Assembly (NCBI RefSeq): GCF_000231055.2
Contig: NZ_CM001466.1
Coordinates: 4,211,238 to 4,275,237, forward strand
DNA from: Saccharomonospora azurea NA-128
GTDB taxonomy: Bacteria > Actinomycetota > Actinomycetes > Mycobacteriales > Pseudonocardiaceae
DNA length: 64,000 nt
Reading direction: 5' to 3'
Shown here: positions 48,042 through 57,407 of the stretch, one piece after another
Numbering within the stretch: position 1 is the first letter of the stretch
Layout: the number at the start of each line of letters is the position of its first letter
The notes under the pieces: generated by a model
Databases searched by the model: none
The model's input: the letters and a program-made list of their open reading frames with translations, nothing else
What the model was told of the DNA's origin: nothing
Made by a program: the position numbers and the translations under genes

Positions 48042-49556
48042 ATGACTGTGACTGGCCTCACCGAGGGCGCGCCGGTTGTCCAGATGCGTGGGATCACCAA
48101 GCAATTCCTGGGCAACACGGTGCTCCGTGGTGTGGACCTCGACCTGTACCCGGGCGAGGTGCACGCGCTGGTGGGCGAGAACGGCGCGGGCAAGTCCACG
48201 CTGATGAAGATCCTGGCCGGCGTCCAGCCCGCCGACGAGGGAACCGTCGAGCTCGACGGCAACCCCGTGACGTTCGCCTCGCCTCGGCAGGCGCAGGCCT
48301 CCGGCATCTCGATCGTCCACCAGGAACTGAACCTGCTCGGGGACCGCACGGTGGCCGAGAACGTCTTCCTGGGCTCGGAACCCGTCCGCCGCGGGATCGT
48401 CGACCGGCGCCGGATGGAGGCGGACACCGCCGCGTTGCTGGACGACCTCGGTGCTGTGGGGATCTCGCCGCGGGACCCCGTCCGGTTGCTGTCCGTGGCC
48501 CAGCGTCAGGTCGTGGAGATCGTGAAGGCGCTGTCGAGCGACGTGCGCGTGCTCGCGATGGACGAGCCCACGGCGGCGTTGGCCGACAACGAGGTCGAGC
48601 TGCTGTACGGGCTCGTGCGGCGGCTGTGCGACCGCGGCATCGCGATCCTCTATGTGTCGCACCGGCTGGTGGAGGTCTTCGACCTCAGCCACCGCATCAC
48701 CGTGCTCAAGGACGGCGCGCTGGTGACCTCGCAGCCGAGGAGCGAGTTGACCAGTGACGAGCTCGTGCGGCACATGGTCGGTCGTTCGCTGGAGGCCCTC
48801 TTCCCGGAGCGTGCCACCGAGGACGAGGTCGGCGACATCCGCCTGCGCCTCTCGGGCTGTGGCAACGAGCGGCTGTCCGACATCGACCTGAGTGTGCGGG
48901 CCGGCGAGATCGTCGGCTTGGCGGGTCTGCAGGGCGCGGGACGGTCGGCGGTGGCCCGGGCGGTGTGCGGCGTCGAGCCGTTCCGCATCGGCACGCTCGA
49001 GGTGGACGGTGAGGCCGTGCGGGTTTCCTCACCGCGCAAGGCAGTCCGGCTCGGCATCGCGCACGTGACCGAGGACCGCAAGGGCGAGGGGCTGGCGCTG
49101 CGGCAGTCGGTGCGTGACAACGCGCTGCTGGTGCGCCGGGCGGCGTTCGCCCGCAAGTCGAGGGGACGGCCGATCGCGGAGCTGTTGACGTCGGTGGCGG
49201 TCGTCGCGCGTTCGCCCGACCAGGAGGTGCGGTTTTTGTCCGGCGGGAACCAGCAGAAGGTCGTGCTCGCGAAGTGGTTGGCGGTCGAGCCGCGTGTGCT
49301 CATCGTCGACGAGCCGACGCGCGGCATCGACGTCGGGGCGAAGCAGGCCGTGTACGAGCTGCTCCGCGGCCTCGCCCGGGACGGCGTCGCGATTCTCATG
49401 ATCTCGTCCGAGCTGCCCGAGTTGATCGGCATGAGTGACCGGGTGCTTGTGATGCACGACGGGCGGATCGCGGGCGAACTGCCCGCGGGTCCGACGGAGG
49501 AGGCGGTGATGAGGCTGGCTACGGGCCACGCTGTGGAGACCAAGGAGGCCGTGTGA
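48042..49556 (+). CDS. Sugar ABC transporter ATP-binding protein (RbsA/XylG/MglA type)
   Basis: A 504-residue protein with two fused nucleotide-binding domains that energise sugar uptake. The first domain has Walker A GENGAGKST, LLSVAQRQ signature region and LAMDEPTAAL. The second has the degenerate Walker A GLQGAGRSA characteristic of this class, with FLSGGNQQKVVLAKWL and VDEPTRGIDVGAKQAVY. ATG at 48042 is 8 nt below the -10 box, so the first gene of the operon is probably leaderless. Followed by two permeases and a binding protein on the same strand. Confidence 0.95.
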   Translation: MTVTGLTEGAPVVQMRGITKQFLGNTVLRGVDLDLYPGEVHALVGENGAGKSTLMKILAGVQPADEGTVELDGNPVTFASPRQAQASGISIVHQELNLLGDRTVAENVFLGSEPVRRGIVDRRRMEADTAALLDDLGAVGISPRDPVRLLSVAQRQVVEIVKALSSDVRVLAMDEPTAALADNEVELLYGLVRRLCDRGIAILYVSHRLVEVFDLSHRITVLKDGALVTSQPRSELTSDELVRHMVGRSLEALFPERATEDEVGDIRLRLSGCGNERLSDIDLSVRAGEIVGLAGLQGAGRSAVARAVCGVEPFRIGTLEVDGEAVRVSSPRKAVRLGIAHVTEDRKGEGLALRQSVRDNALLVRRAAFARKSRGRPIAELLTSVAVVARSPDQEVRFLSGGNQQKVVLAKWLAVEPRVLIVDEPTRGIDVGAKQAVYELLRGLARDGVAILMISSELPELIGMSDRVLVMHDGRIAGELPAGPTEEAVMRLATGHAVETKEAV

Positions 49557-49608
49557 GCGAGGATTGTGTCCGCTCAGTGAGGCCGACCGCACGACGCGAG
49601 GAGGCCCC

Positions 49609-50604
49609 GTGAGTGTCGTCGCGGCGCCGCCCGCCACCAGACGTCCCGAGTGGACTCGCCAGCTCACGAATCCCGTCGTCGCCGTCTACGCGGCGCTGGT
49701 GCTGGTGCTGATCGTCGGGAGTGTGCTCGTCGGCCTGCGGGGCGGGGTGCTGCTCGACCAGGGCGGCATCATGAACATCCTGACGCGGAGCACCGCGCTC
49801 GGTCTCGTCGCGATCGGCCAGACGATGGTGATCCTGACCGGCAAGCTGGATCTGTCGGTGGCCTACGTCGTCGGTCTCTGCTCGTTGATCGCGGCGGAGA
49901 CGATGGCGGGCAACGACTCGATGGTGCTGCCCGTCGTGCTGCTGACGCTGGCCTGTGCGGCCGGGGTGGGGCTGGTCAACGGCTTGGTGGTCACGAAGCT
50001 GAAGGTCAACGCGTTCATCGCGACGTTGGGCATGGGGCTGGTGATCCGGGGATACCTGGAGCACAACTACGAGGGCCCGGCCGGTGACGTGCCGAGGGTC
50101 TTCCAGCATCTGGGCTACGACCGGATCGGTCCGGTGCCCATCGCGGCGTTGCTGATGGTGGGGCTCGCGGTGCTCGCGTGGTGGTTCCTGGGGCGGACGC
50201 GGCCCGGCTACCACGTGTACGCCGTGGGTGGCGACGAGGAGGTCGCCCGCTTCTCCGGCATCCGCAACGACCGCACGGTGATCATGGTGCACGTCCTGTG
50301 CGCGGTGGCCGCCGGACTCGCGGGGCTGTTCCTGGCGAGCAGGCTCGGCTCCGGCGCCCCGTGGGTGGGCACCGACGGAGGTTACGACCTGGAGTCCATT
50401 GCGGCGGTGGTGCTCGGCGGCACGATCCTGGCCGGTGGGCGCGGTGGTGTCGCCGGCACGATCGGTGGCGTCTTCATCCTGGCCACTCTCGACACGGTCT
50501 TCGACGACCTCGGCATGAACTCGTTCTTCAAGGACGTGGTGCGGGGCGCGGTGCTGATCGTGGCCGTCGCGTTGTACGCCCGGCGCAGGAGGGCCGCCCG
50601 ATGA
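49609..50604 (+). CDS. Sugar ABC transporter permease 1 (RbsC type)
   Basis: A 331-residue membrane protein with 8-10 transmembrane helices and the branched/RbsC-family pattern: IGQTMVILTGKLDLSVAYVVGL, TLGMGLVIRGYL, YAVGGDEEVARFSGI (cytoplasmic coupling loop with EAA-like helix) and AAVVLGGTILAGGRGGVAGTIGGVF. GTG at 49609 is preceded by GAGGAGG. Its stop overlaps the next permease (ATGA), consistent with a heterodimeric channel. Confidence 0.94.
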   Translation: MSVVAAPPATRRPEWTRQLTNPVVAVYAALVLVLIVGSVLVGLRGGVLLDQGGIMNILTRSTALGLVAIGQTMVILTGKLDLSVAYVVGLCSLIAAETMAGNDSMVLPVVLLTLACAAGVGLVNGLVVTKLKVNAFIATLGMGLVIRGYLEHNYEGPAGDVPRVFQHLGYDRIGPVPIAALLMVGLAVLAWWFLGRTRPGYHVYAVGGDEEVARFSGIRNDRTVIMVHVLCAVAAGLAGLFLASRLGSGAPWVGTDGGYDLESIAAVVLGGTILAGGRGGVAGTIGGVFILATLDTVFDDLGMNSFFKDVVRGAVLIVAVALYARRRRAAR

Positions 50605-51599
50605 CGCTGACCGACACTCCGCCGACTCGCCGCCTGCCGCGGCCGCAGCTCACCGACGGCACCGGTCCGGTGCTGGCGGTGCTGGCGATCCTGCTGGTGG
50701 CGCTGGCCTTCGTCGGCCCCGCCTACAGCGATCCGTCGGGTTACCTGGCGCTGTTGAAGCGGGCGGCGCCGCTGATGATCCTCGCGATCGGACAGTACTT
50801 CGTCATCGTCAGCGGTGGTTTCGACCTGTCGGTGGGCTCGCTGGTCACCGCGGAGGTCGTGATCGCCGCACGACTTCTGGACGGCGACGAGTCCGCGACG
50901 CTGTGGGTGATCCTGCTGTTGCTCGTGCTCGGTGCGCTCGTGGGGTTGGTCAACGGCCTCATCACGACGCGCCTGCTGGTGCCGTCGTTCATCGTCACGC
51001 TCGGCATGTTGCTGGTGCTCGACGGCGCGGTGTTCCTCTGGACCGGCGGCGCGCCCCGGGGTTCGCTGACGGACGCGTTCCGCACGGTGGGCCGCGAGGG
51101 CTTCGAGGTGCCGCTGCTGGGGCAGGTGCCGTGGTCGGTGCTGCTGCTCGCGGCGATCGTGGTCGCCGCGGTGCTGTTCATGCGCGGTGGCCGCGGCCGC
51201 ACGCTCGTGGCGGTGGGGGACAACGAGACCGCGGTGCGGCTCGGCGGCGGGAGCGTCGAGGGGATGCGCACGCTGGCGTTCGTGCTGTCGGGTGTGTCGG
51301 CGGCCGTCGCGGCGATTCTGCTCGGCGGTTTCGCCGGGGTGTCGGCACAGGTGGGGGAGGGACTGGAGTTCCAGGTCATCACCGCAGTGGTGCTCGGTGG
51401 TGTCGTGCTCGGAGGTGGACGCGGGTCCGTCGTCGCCGCGATGGCGGGTGCGCTCACGTTGGAAGCCCTGTTCTCCCTGCTCAACCTCCTCGGCGTGTCC
51501 GGGGGACTGGAGTCGGCGGTACAGGGCGTCATCATCATCGCCGCCGTGGCCTACGCGGCGCTGGGGCGGTCGAAGTTCCGGAGAAGGAGAACGACATGA
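50601..51599 (+). CDS. Sugar ABC transporter permease 2 (RbsC type)
   Basis: A 332-residue paralogue of the preceding permease: IGQYFVIVSGGFDLSVGSLV, TLGMLLVLDGAVFLW, VAVGDNETAVRLGG and AVVLGGVVLGGGRGSVVAAMAG. Two different permeases with one double ATPase imply a heterodimer, unlike the homodimeric RbsC. ATG at 50601 overlaps the previous stop, and its own stop overlaps the binding-protein start by 4 nt. Confidence 0.94.
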   Translation: MTLTDTPPTRRLPRPQLTDGTGPVLAVLAILLVALAFVGPAYSDPSGYLALLKRAAPLMILAIGQYFVIVSGGFDLSVGSLVTAEVVIAARLLDGDESATLWVILLLLVLGALVGLVNGLITTRLLVPSFIVTLGMLLVLDGAVFLWTGGAPRGSLTDAFRTVGREGFEVPLLGQVPWSVLLLAAIVVAAVLFMRGGRGRTLVAVGDNETAVRLGGGSVEGMRTLAFVLSGVSAAVAAILLGGFAGVSAQVGEGLEFQVITAVVLGGVVLGGGRGSVVAAMAGALTLEALFSLLNLLGVSGGLESAVQGVIIIAAVAYAALGRSKFRRRRTT

Positions 51600-52771
51600 G
51601 AAAGACCTGGCTGACCGTCGTCGCGGCGGTCGGTGCGCTCGCGTTGGCGAGCTGTACCAGCGAACTTCCCGCCGACACCGGGTCCGGGGACGCGTCGGCG
51701 CCGGCCTCGTCGAAGTCGAACGAGTTCTTCGACGAGGCCGAGTACGAGCGGCAGCTCGCGCTCCGGGACGCCACCCCCGAAGGGCCCGAGGGCAAACCGT
51801 GGGAGCAGGCGCTCGAACCGGAGATGGTCGACACCTCCGACTACGCCAAGGACGGCTCCTACCACCTGTGCTTCTCGAACGCGTCCGTGGACAACCCCTG
51901 GCGGCAGGTCGGGTGGAAGACCATGCAGGCCGAGGTCGACCTCCACGACGAGATCGAGAAGTTCACCGTGCTGGACGCGGAGGCCAAGGACGACAAGCAG
52001 ATCAGTGACATCGCGTCGCTGACGTCGCAGGGCTGTGACGCGCTGATCGTCTCGCCGAACACCACGTCGACGCTCACCCCGGCCGTGGAGCAGGCGTGCG
52101 GCACCGGCATCCCGGTGATCGTGTTCGACCGTGGCGTGAACACCGACTGCCCGGTGACCTTCATCCACCCCATCGGCGGCTACGCGTTCGGCGCGTCGGC
52201 GGCGGACTTCCTGTCCGACGAGGTCGGTGAGGGCGGCAAGGTGCTCGCTCTGCGGGTGCTGCCGGGCGTGGACGTGCTGGAGCACCGCTGGGCCGCGGCC
52301 GAGCGGATCTTCGCCGAGCGCGGCGTGGACGTCGTGGGCGTCGAGTTCACCGAGAACGACACGGCCGGCGCCAAGAACATCGTGAGCGACTACCTCCAGC
52401 GGGAGGGACAGATCGACGGTATCTGGATGGACGACGGCACGGCGGCCGTCGCGGTGCTGGAGGCGTTCGAGGACCAGGGCATGGAGGCCCCGGCCATCTC
52501 GGGTGAGGACCAGCAGCAGTTCCTCGAGAAGTGGAAGGCCGAGGGGCTCACCGCGCAGGCTCCGACCTACCCCACCTACCAGTGGCGCACGCCGGTCATC
52601 GCGGCGCTGAAGGTCCTCAAGGGCGAGGAGGTGCCGGGCGAGTGGATCCTGCCGCAGCCGGTCGTCACCTCGGAGACCGTCGACGAGTACCTCACCGAGG
52701 GCATGCCGCCGCTGCACTACGCGCTGTGCGGGTGCCAGAAGATGCCCGACTTCCCGCAGCACTGGAAGTGA
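51596..52771 (+). CDS. Sugar ABC transporter substrate-binding lipoprotein
   Basis: A 391-residue lipoprotein. The signal peptide ends in the lipobox LASC, followed by a Ser/Asp-rich tether. The type I periplasmic-binding fold is seen in SYHLCFSNASVDNPWRQVGWKTM, GCDALIVSPNTTSTLTPAVEQACGTGIPVIVFDRG and DGIWMDDGTAAVAVLEAF. The C-terminus has an unusual CGCQKMPDF motif. A GGAGAA ribosome site lies just before ATG 51596. Ligand likely a monosaccharide or polyol; not determinable. Confidence 0.93.
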   Translation: MRKTWLTVVAAVGALALASCTSELPADTGSGDASAPASSKSNEFFDEAEYERQLALRDATPEGPEGKPWEQALEPEMVDTSDYAKDGSYHLCFSNASVDNPWRQVGWKTMQAEVDLHDEIEKFTVLDAEAKDDKQISDIASLTSQGCDALIVSPNTTSTLTPAVEQACGTGIPVIVFDRGVNTDCPVTFIHPIGGYAFGASAADFLSDEVGEGGKVLALRVLPGVDVLEHRWAAAERIFAERGVDVVGVEFTENDTAGAKNIVSDYLQREGQIDGIWMDDGTAAVAVLEAFEDQGMEAPAISGEDQQQFLEKWKAEGLTAQAPTYPTYQWRTPVIAALKVLKGEEVPGEWILPQPVVTSETVDEYLTEGMPPLHYALCGCQKMPDFPQHWK

Positions 52772-52784
52772 CGAGGAGCCACGA

Positions 52785-53657
52785 GTGTCCATTGTGCATC
52801 CCGTCGGGGTGAACACCTGGGTCTGGACCTCACCGTTGGACGACGCCGCCCTGCGCGATCGCATCCCCGTGATCGCGCGGGCGGGGTTCGACGTCGCCGA
52901 GCTGCCCGTGGAGAACCTCGGCGACTGGGATCCCGCCGAGGCGGCTCGGTTGCTGCAGGACCACGGGCTCGACGCGTCACTCGTGCTCGTCATGCCTCCG
53001 GGGCGGGAGCTGGTGCGGGCGGATCGGGACACCGTCTGCGCCACCCAGGACTACCTGCGCCGGTGTCTCGACATCGCGGCCTCGCTCGGGGCGCCTGCGC
53101 TCAGCGGACCCGCCTACGCCTCCGTGGGGCGCACGTGGCGGATGACCGAGCGGGAACGCGCCGAGTGCGTCCGCGAGTGGCGGGACAACGTCGCACCGGT
53201 CCTGGAGCACGCCGCCGACGTCGGGGTGAAGCTCGGGGTCGAACCGCTCAACCGGTACGAGACCAGCCTGTTCAACACCGTCGACCAGACGTTGCGGGCG
53301 ATGTCCGGCCTGCCCGCGTGCGGGGTGGCGCTGGATGTCTACCACCAGAACATCGAGGAACGCGACGTCGCGGCCGCCATCCGTTCGGCGTACGGGCGGA
53401 TCGCGCACGTGCAGGTGTGCGCCAACGACCGCGGCACCCCGGGCCGCGACCACTTCGACTGGCCCGAGCTGCTCGCCGCGATCGGCGACGCGGGCTACAC
53501 GGGGCCGCTCTGTATCGAGTCCTTCACCGCCCACAACGACAGCATCGCCACGGCCGCCTCGATCTGGCGCCCGCTCGCCACGAGCCAGGACGCCCTGGCG
53601 GTCGACGGTCTCGCCTTTCTCAAGGAGGTGATGTTCGACCAACCGACCGGACCCTGA
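52785..53657 (+). CDS. Sugar phosphate isomerase/epimerase (ketose 3-epimerase-like TIM barrel)
   Basis: A 290-residue AP-endonuclease-2-type TIM barrel. Metal/catalytic residues of the D-tagatose/D-allulose 3-epimerase family are in place: Glu in LGVEPLNRYETSLFNT, Asp and His in ALDVYHQNIEE, His-containing HVQVCANDRGTPGRDHFDW and Glu in CIESFT. It likely epimerises or isomerises the imported sugar. GTG at 52785 has GAGGAG 6 nt upstream and follows the binding-protein gene by 13 bp. Confidence 0.87.
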   Translation: MSIVHPVGVNTWVWTSPLDDAALRDRIPVIARAGFDVAELPVENLGDWDPAEAARLLQDHGLDASLVLVMPPGRELVRADRDTVCATQDYLRRCLDIAASLGAPALSGPAYASVGRTWRMTERERAECVREWRDNVAPVLEHAADVGVKLGVEPLNRYETSLFNTVDQTLRAMSGLPACGVALDVYHQNIEERDVAAAIRSAYGRIAHVQVCANDRGTPGRDHFDWPELLAAIGDAGYTGPLCIESFTAHNDSIATAASIWRPLATSQDALAVDGLAFLKEVMFDQPTGP

Positions 53658-53714
53658 CCGTCGACGGCGCCGGCACGCCGTGATCACTCATTTCCCGCAC
53701 ACCGTGAGGATTTC

Positions 53715-56700
53715 ATGAGTAGACGCAAGAGACTGTTGTCGCGCATCGGCGCCACGGCGCTGGGTGGCGTGCTCGCCGTCGGAGCACTCCCGGCGGGTGT
53801 CGCTACGGCCCAGGAGGCCGAGTTCCACGCGCTGCTGTTCACCAAGACCGAGGGCTACCGGCACGACTCGATCCCGGCGGGGATCGAGATGTTCGAGAAT
53901 CTCGCCGAAGAGAACGACTTCACGTTCGACCACACCGAGGACTCCAGTGTCTTCAACGACACCGACCTCGGCCAGTACGACGTGATCATCATGTTCCAGA
54001 CCTCCGGCATGGTCTGGGAGAACGACGCGCAACGCGAGGCGATGCAGAACTACGTGGAGAGCGGCGGGGGCATCGCCGCCATCCACAACGCCACGGACAT
54101 GGGCATCGAGAACGACTTCCCGTACTGGGACGACCTCGTGAACGCGGGCGCCCACATGCCGTCGCACTCGCCGGGCGTGCTCGACGGGACGGCGAAGGTG
54201 ACCGACCACCAGCACCCGTCGACGGAGGGACTTCCGGCGAACTGGGACCGCGCCGAGGAGTGGTACAACTTCGACAAGAGCATGCGCGGCGAGGTGCACG
54301 TGCTCGTGTCGGCGGACGAGTCGACCTACGATCCCGGCCCCGACGCGATGGGCGCCGACCACCCGATCTCGTGGTGCCGCGACGTGGGACTCGCCCGGGT
54401 CTGGGCCACCGCCATGGGGCACGACACGGCGGCCTACAGCGAGGACCTGTTCGTCCAGCACATCCTGGGCGGAGTGCGTACCGCGGCCCGCACCGTGGAG
54501 GCGGACTGCTCGGCCACCGTCGACAGCGCCTTCGAGAAGGTCGGCCTGGACACCAACACGCAGGCGCCGACCGCGATGGACATCACCCCCGACGGCCGCG
54601 TGTTCTACACCGAGATCCTCGGCCGCGTGATGATGTACGACCCGGAGACCGGCAGCACCTCGACGGCCCTGGACCTTCCCGTCTACTCCGGCGGTGAGGA
54701 CGGCCTCGTGGGATTGACGGTCGACCCGGACTTCGCCGACAACGGCTGGGTCTACCTCTACTACTCGCCGCCCGGCGACGAGGAGATCAACCGGGTCTCG
54801 CGGTTCACGGTCGAGGGCGACACGATCTCGCTCGACAGCGAGGTGCCGATCCTCGACATCCCCGCGTCGCGTCGGGCAGAGCCCGGCCACACCGGCGGCT
54901 ACCTGACGTTCGGCCCGGACGGCAACCTCTACATCGGCGTCGGTGACGACACGAACCCCTTCGAGTCGGGCGGCTACTCGCCGATCGACGAGCGGGAAGG
55001 GCGGGACCTGTTCGACGCGCAGAAGACCTCGGCCAACACCAACGACCTGCGCGGCAAGATCCTCCGCATCACGCCGAAGGCCGACGGCGGCTACACCGTT
55101 CCCGAGGGCAACATGTTCGAGCCCGGAACGGAGAAGACACGGCCCGAGATCTACGCCATGGGCTTCCGCAACCCGTTCCGGTTCACGGTGGACGTCGACG
55201 GCACGATCTACATGGCCGACTACGGCCCGGACGCGGGTTCGGCCGACCCGAACCGCGGGCCGGACGGCAAGGTCGAGTGGAACATCGTGAAGGAGCCGGG
55301 CTTCTACGGCTGGCCCTACTGCATCGGCAACAACATCCCGTACAACGACTACGACTTCGCCACGGGCACCTCCGGAGAGAAGTTCGACTGCGCGAACCCG
55401 GTGAACGACTCGCCGAACAACACGGGGCTCACCGAGCTGCCGGCCGCGCAGGAGGCCGACGTCTGGTACGGCTACGGCGAGTCGGAGAAGTTCCCGATCC
55501 TGGAGACGGGTGGGGCCGCCCCGATGGGTGGTCCGGTGTACCGGTACGACCCCGACCTCGACTCGGAGATCAAGTTCCCCGAGTACTACGACGGCAAGCC
55601 CTTCTTCTACGAATGGGCGCGCAACAAGATCTACACGATCACGCTCGACGAGCAGGGCGGCGTGGTGAACCTCGACCCATGGCTCACCAGCCAGCAGACG
55701 CTCGCCCCGATGGACATGCGCTTCGGTCCGGACGGCGCGCTCTACCTGCTGGAATGGGGCGGCGGCTACGGTCGCGACAACCCGGACTCGGGTCTGTACC
55801 GCATCGAGTACAACCAGGGCAACCGCAGGCCGGTCGTCACGGTGAGCGCCGACCCGACCTCGGGACACGCGCCGATGGAGGTGTCGTTCAGCAGCGAAGG
55901 CTCCTACGACCCCGAGGAGACGGAGCTCTCCTACTCGTGGAACTTCGGTGACGGCAACACCTCCACCGAGCCCAACCCCACGCACACCTACGCCGAGAAC
56001 GGGCAGTACAACGTCCAGCTCACGGTGACGGACGCGACGGGCAAGTCCGGTGTCGGGAACGTGACGGTGACGGTGGGCAACACCGCTCCGTCCGTGACGG
56101 TGAAGGCGCCCGTCGACGGCGGGTTCTTCGAGTTCGGCGACCAGGTCGCCTTCGACGTCGACGTCACCGACCCCGAGGACGGGGAGATCGACTGCGGTGA
56201 GGTCGTCGTCCAGCCCGCGCTGGGCCACGACGCGCACGCGCACCCGATGGACCCGATCAACGCCTGCGAGGGCACGATCGAGACCATCGTCGACGACGGG
56301 CACGCCGGGGCGAACATCTTCTACTCCGTCGACGCCAGCTACACCGACCACGGTGGCGACGGCGCGCCCGCGCTCACCGGCCGTGACACGGTGGTGCTCC
56401 AGCCCAAGCACAAGCAGGCCGAGTACTTCACGTCCTCCGAAGGCATTCGCATCGTGAACCAGGAGGGTGCGGAGAACGGCAAGCGGATCGGCGACATCGA
56501 CGACGGCGACTGGATCGCCTTCACACCGGTCAACTTCGCGGGAATCGACGAGGTGTCGCTGCGCGCGTCGGCTCCGGACGGCGCCGGTGGTTCGGTCGAG
56601 CTGCGTGCGGGTGCGGTGGACGGCCCGCTCGTCGCCGAAGTGGAGGTGCCCTCCACGGGCGGCTGGGACGAGTACGTGGAACTCCCGCCGGTCGCCGTCA

Positions 56701-57317
56701 CGGACCCGGGTGAGACGACCGAGCTGTTCGTCGTCTTCCGGGGCGGCACGAGCCCGTTCGACCTCGACTCGCTGACGTTCATCGGCGACGGCGTGGCGCA
56801 GGTCGACAAGGACGGCCCGGCCGTCACGGTGTCCGGTGTGGAGGACGGCGCGTCGTACGGTGACTCCGGTTCGGTCACGGTCGGCTTCGAGGCCACCGAC
56901 GACGGCACCGGGGTGTCCTCGCTGGAAGCGACGCTCGATGGCGAGGCCGTGGAGAACGGGGCCGAGATCCCGCTCTACACACTCGACCTCGGGGCGCACG
57001 AGTTGGTGGTCACGGCCACCGACAAGGCGGGCAACACGACCGAGCAGAAGGTCACCTTCACGGTGACGACGTCCAGTGAGGACCTGCGAGCACTGGTCGA
57101 TCGCTTCGCCGGCGAGGAGCGCCTCGGCGCGAAGACCGCGAAGGAGCTGAAGCTCAAGCTCGCCGTCGCCGACGGGCTCAAGCGGTTCAACGCCGTCGCG
57201 GCCTCGGTGGTCCTGCACACCTTCGTCGACAGCGTGGACAGGAAGGTGTCCGACGAGGAGGTGGCAAGCGTACTGATCCGGGATGCACGGGCGCTGATCG
57301 AACAGTGGCGCGCGTGA
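53715..57317 (+). CDS. Secreted multidomain ThuA / PQQ-type sugar dehydrogenase / PKD / CBM6 / FIMAH protein
   Basis: A 1200-residue exported protein with a signal peptide ending near VATA-QE. Domains in order: ThuA-like class I amidotransferase fold (about 35-260: LLFTKTEGYRHDSIPAGIE, GGGIAAIHNATD); a soluble glucose-dehydrogenase-like PQQ beta-propeller (about 278-693: AMDITPDGRVFYTEI, GLVGLTVDPDFADNGWVYLYY, GFRNPFRFTVD); a PKD domain (702-789: SYSWNFGDGNTSTEPNPTHTY); a second Ig-like domain rich in His/Asp; a CBM6-like module (about 900-1030: RIGDIDDGDWIAF); an Ig-like domain; and a C-terminal FIMAH-like helical domain (1120-1200). ATG at 53715 has GTGAGGA upstream. It probably binds and oxidises a polysaccharide-derived sugar outside the cell, feeding the adjacent ABC importer (inference). 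Confidence 0.9.
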   Translation: MSRRKRLLSRIGATALGGVLAVGALPAGVATAQEAEFHALLFTKTEGYRHDSIPAGIEMFENLAEENDFTFDHTEDSSVFNDTDLGQYDVIIMFQTSGMVWENDAQREAMQNYVESGGGIAAIHNATDMGIENDFPYWDDLVNAGAHMPSHSPGVLDGTAKVTDHQHPSTEGLPANWDRAEEWYNFDKSMRGEVHVLVSADESTYDPGPDAMGADHPISWCRDVGLARVWATAMGHDTAAYSEDLFVQHILGGVRTAARTVEADCSATVDSAFEKVGLDTNTQAPTAMDITPDGRVFYTEILGRVMMYDPETGSTSTALDLPVYSGGEDGLVGLTVDPDFADNGWVYLYYSPPGDEEINRVSRFTVEGDTISLDSEVPILDIPASRRAEPGHTGGYLTFGPDGNLYIGVGDDTNPFESGGYSPIDEREGRDLFDAQKTSANTNDLRGKILRITPKADGGYTVPEGNMFEPGTEKTRPEIYAMGFRNPFRFTVDVDGTIYMADYGPDAGSADPNRGPDGKVEWNIVKEPGFYGWPYCIGNNIPYNDYDFATGTSGEKFDCANPVNDSPNNTGLTELPAAQEADVWYGYGESEKFPILETGGAAPMGGPVYRYDPDLDSEIKFPEYYDGKPFFYEWARNKIYTITLDEQGGVVNLDPWLTSQQTLAPMDMRFGPDGALYLLEWGGGYGRDNPDSGLYRIEYNQGNRRPVVTVSADPTSGHAPMEVSFSSEGSYDPEETELSYSWNFGDGNTSTEPNPTHTYAENGQYNVQLTVTDATGKSGVGNVTVTVGNTAPSVTVKAPVDGGFFEFGDQVAFDVDVTDPEDGEIDCGEVVVQPALGHDAHAHPMDPINACEGTIETIVDDGHAGANIFYSVDASYTDHGGDGAPALTGRDTVVLQPKHKQAEYFTSSEGIRIVNQEGAENGKRIGDIDDGDWIAFTPVNFAGIDEVSLRASAPDGAGGSVELRAGAVDGPLVAEVEVPSTGGWDEYVELPPVAVTDPGETTELFVVFRGGTSPFDLDSLTFIGDGVAQVDKDGPAVTVSGVEDGASYGDSGSVTVGFEATDDGTGVSSLEATLDGEAVENGAEIPLYTLDLGAHELVVTATDKAGNTTEQKVTFTVTTSSEDLRALVDRFAGEERLGAKTAKELKLKLAVADGLKRFNAVAASVVLHTFVDSVDRKVSDEEVASVLIRDARALIEQWRA

Positions 57318-57364
57318 CGGACCGGTTGTAGACGCGGGTGCGGATGCCGGGCCGCCCCGCCTGG

Positions 57365-57403
57365 GCCGGCGTCGGACGGCAAGCCATGCCGTTCGGCGCC
57401 GGC
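57365..57403. terminator. Hairpin between the ThuA/PQQ gene and methyltransferase gene
   Basis: GCCGGCGTCGGACGGC (57365-57380) pairs with GCCGTTCGGCGCCGGC (57388-57403) with two wobble pairs and a 7-nt loop, followed by TTCTTC. It serves two convergent genes. Confidence 0.75.
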
Positions 57404-57407
57404 TTCT

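Noticed and set aside
53688-57218. A 1176-residue open frame on the minus strand opposite the ThuA/PQQ gene
   Set aside because: Same codon-bias shadow: Val/Arg/Glu/His-rich, no start signal, no recognisable motif, while the plus strand encodes clear domains.
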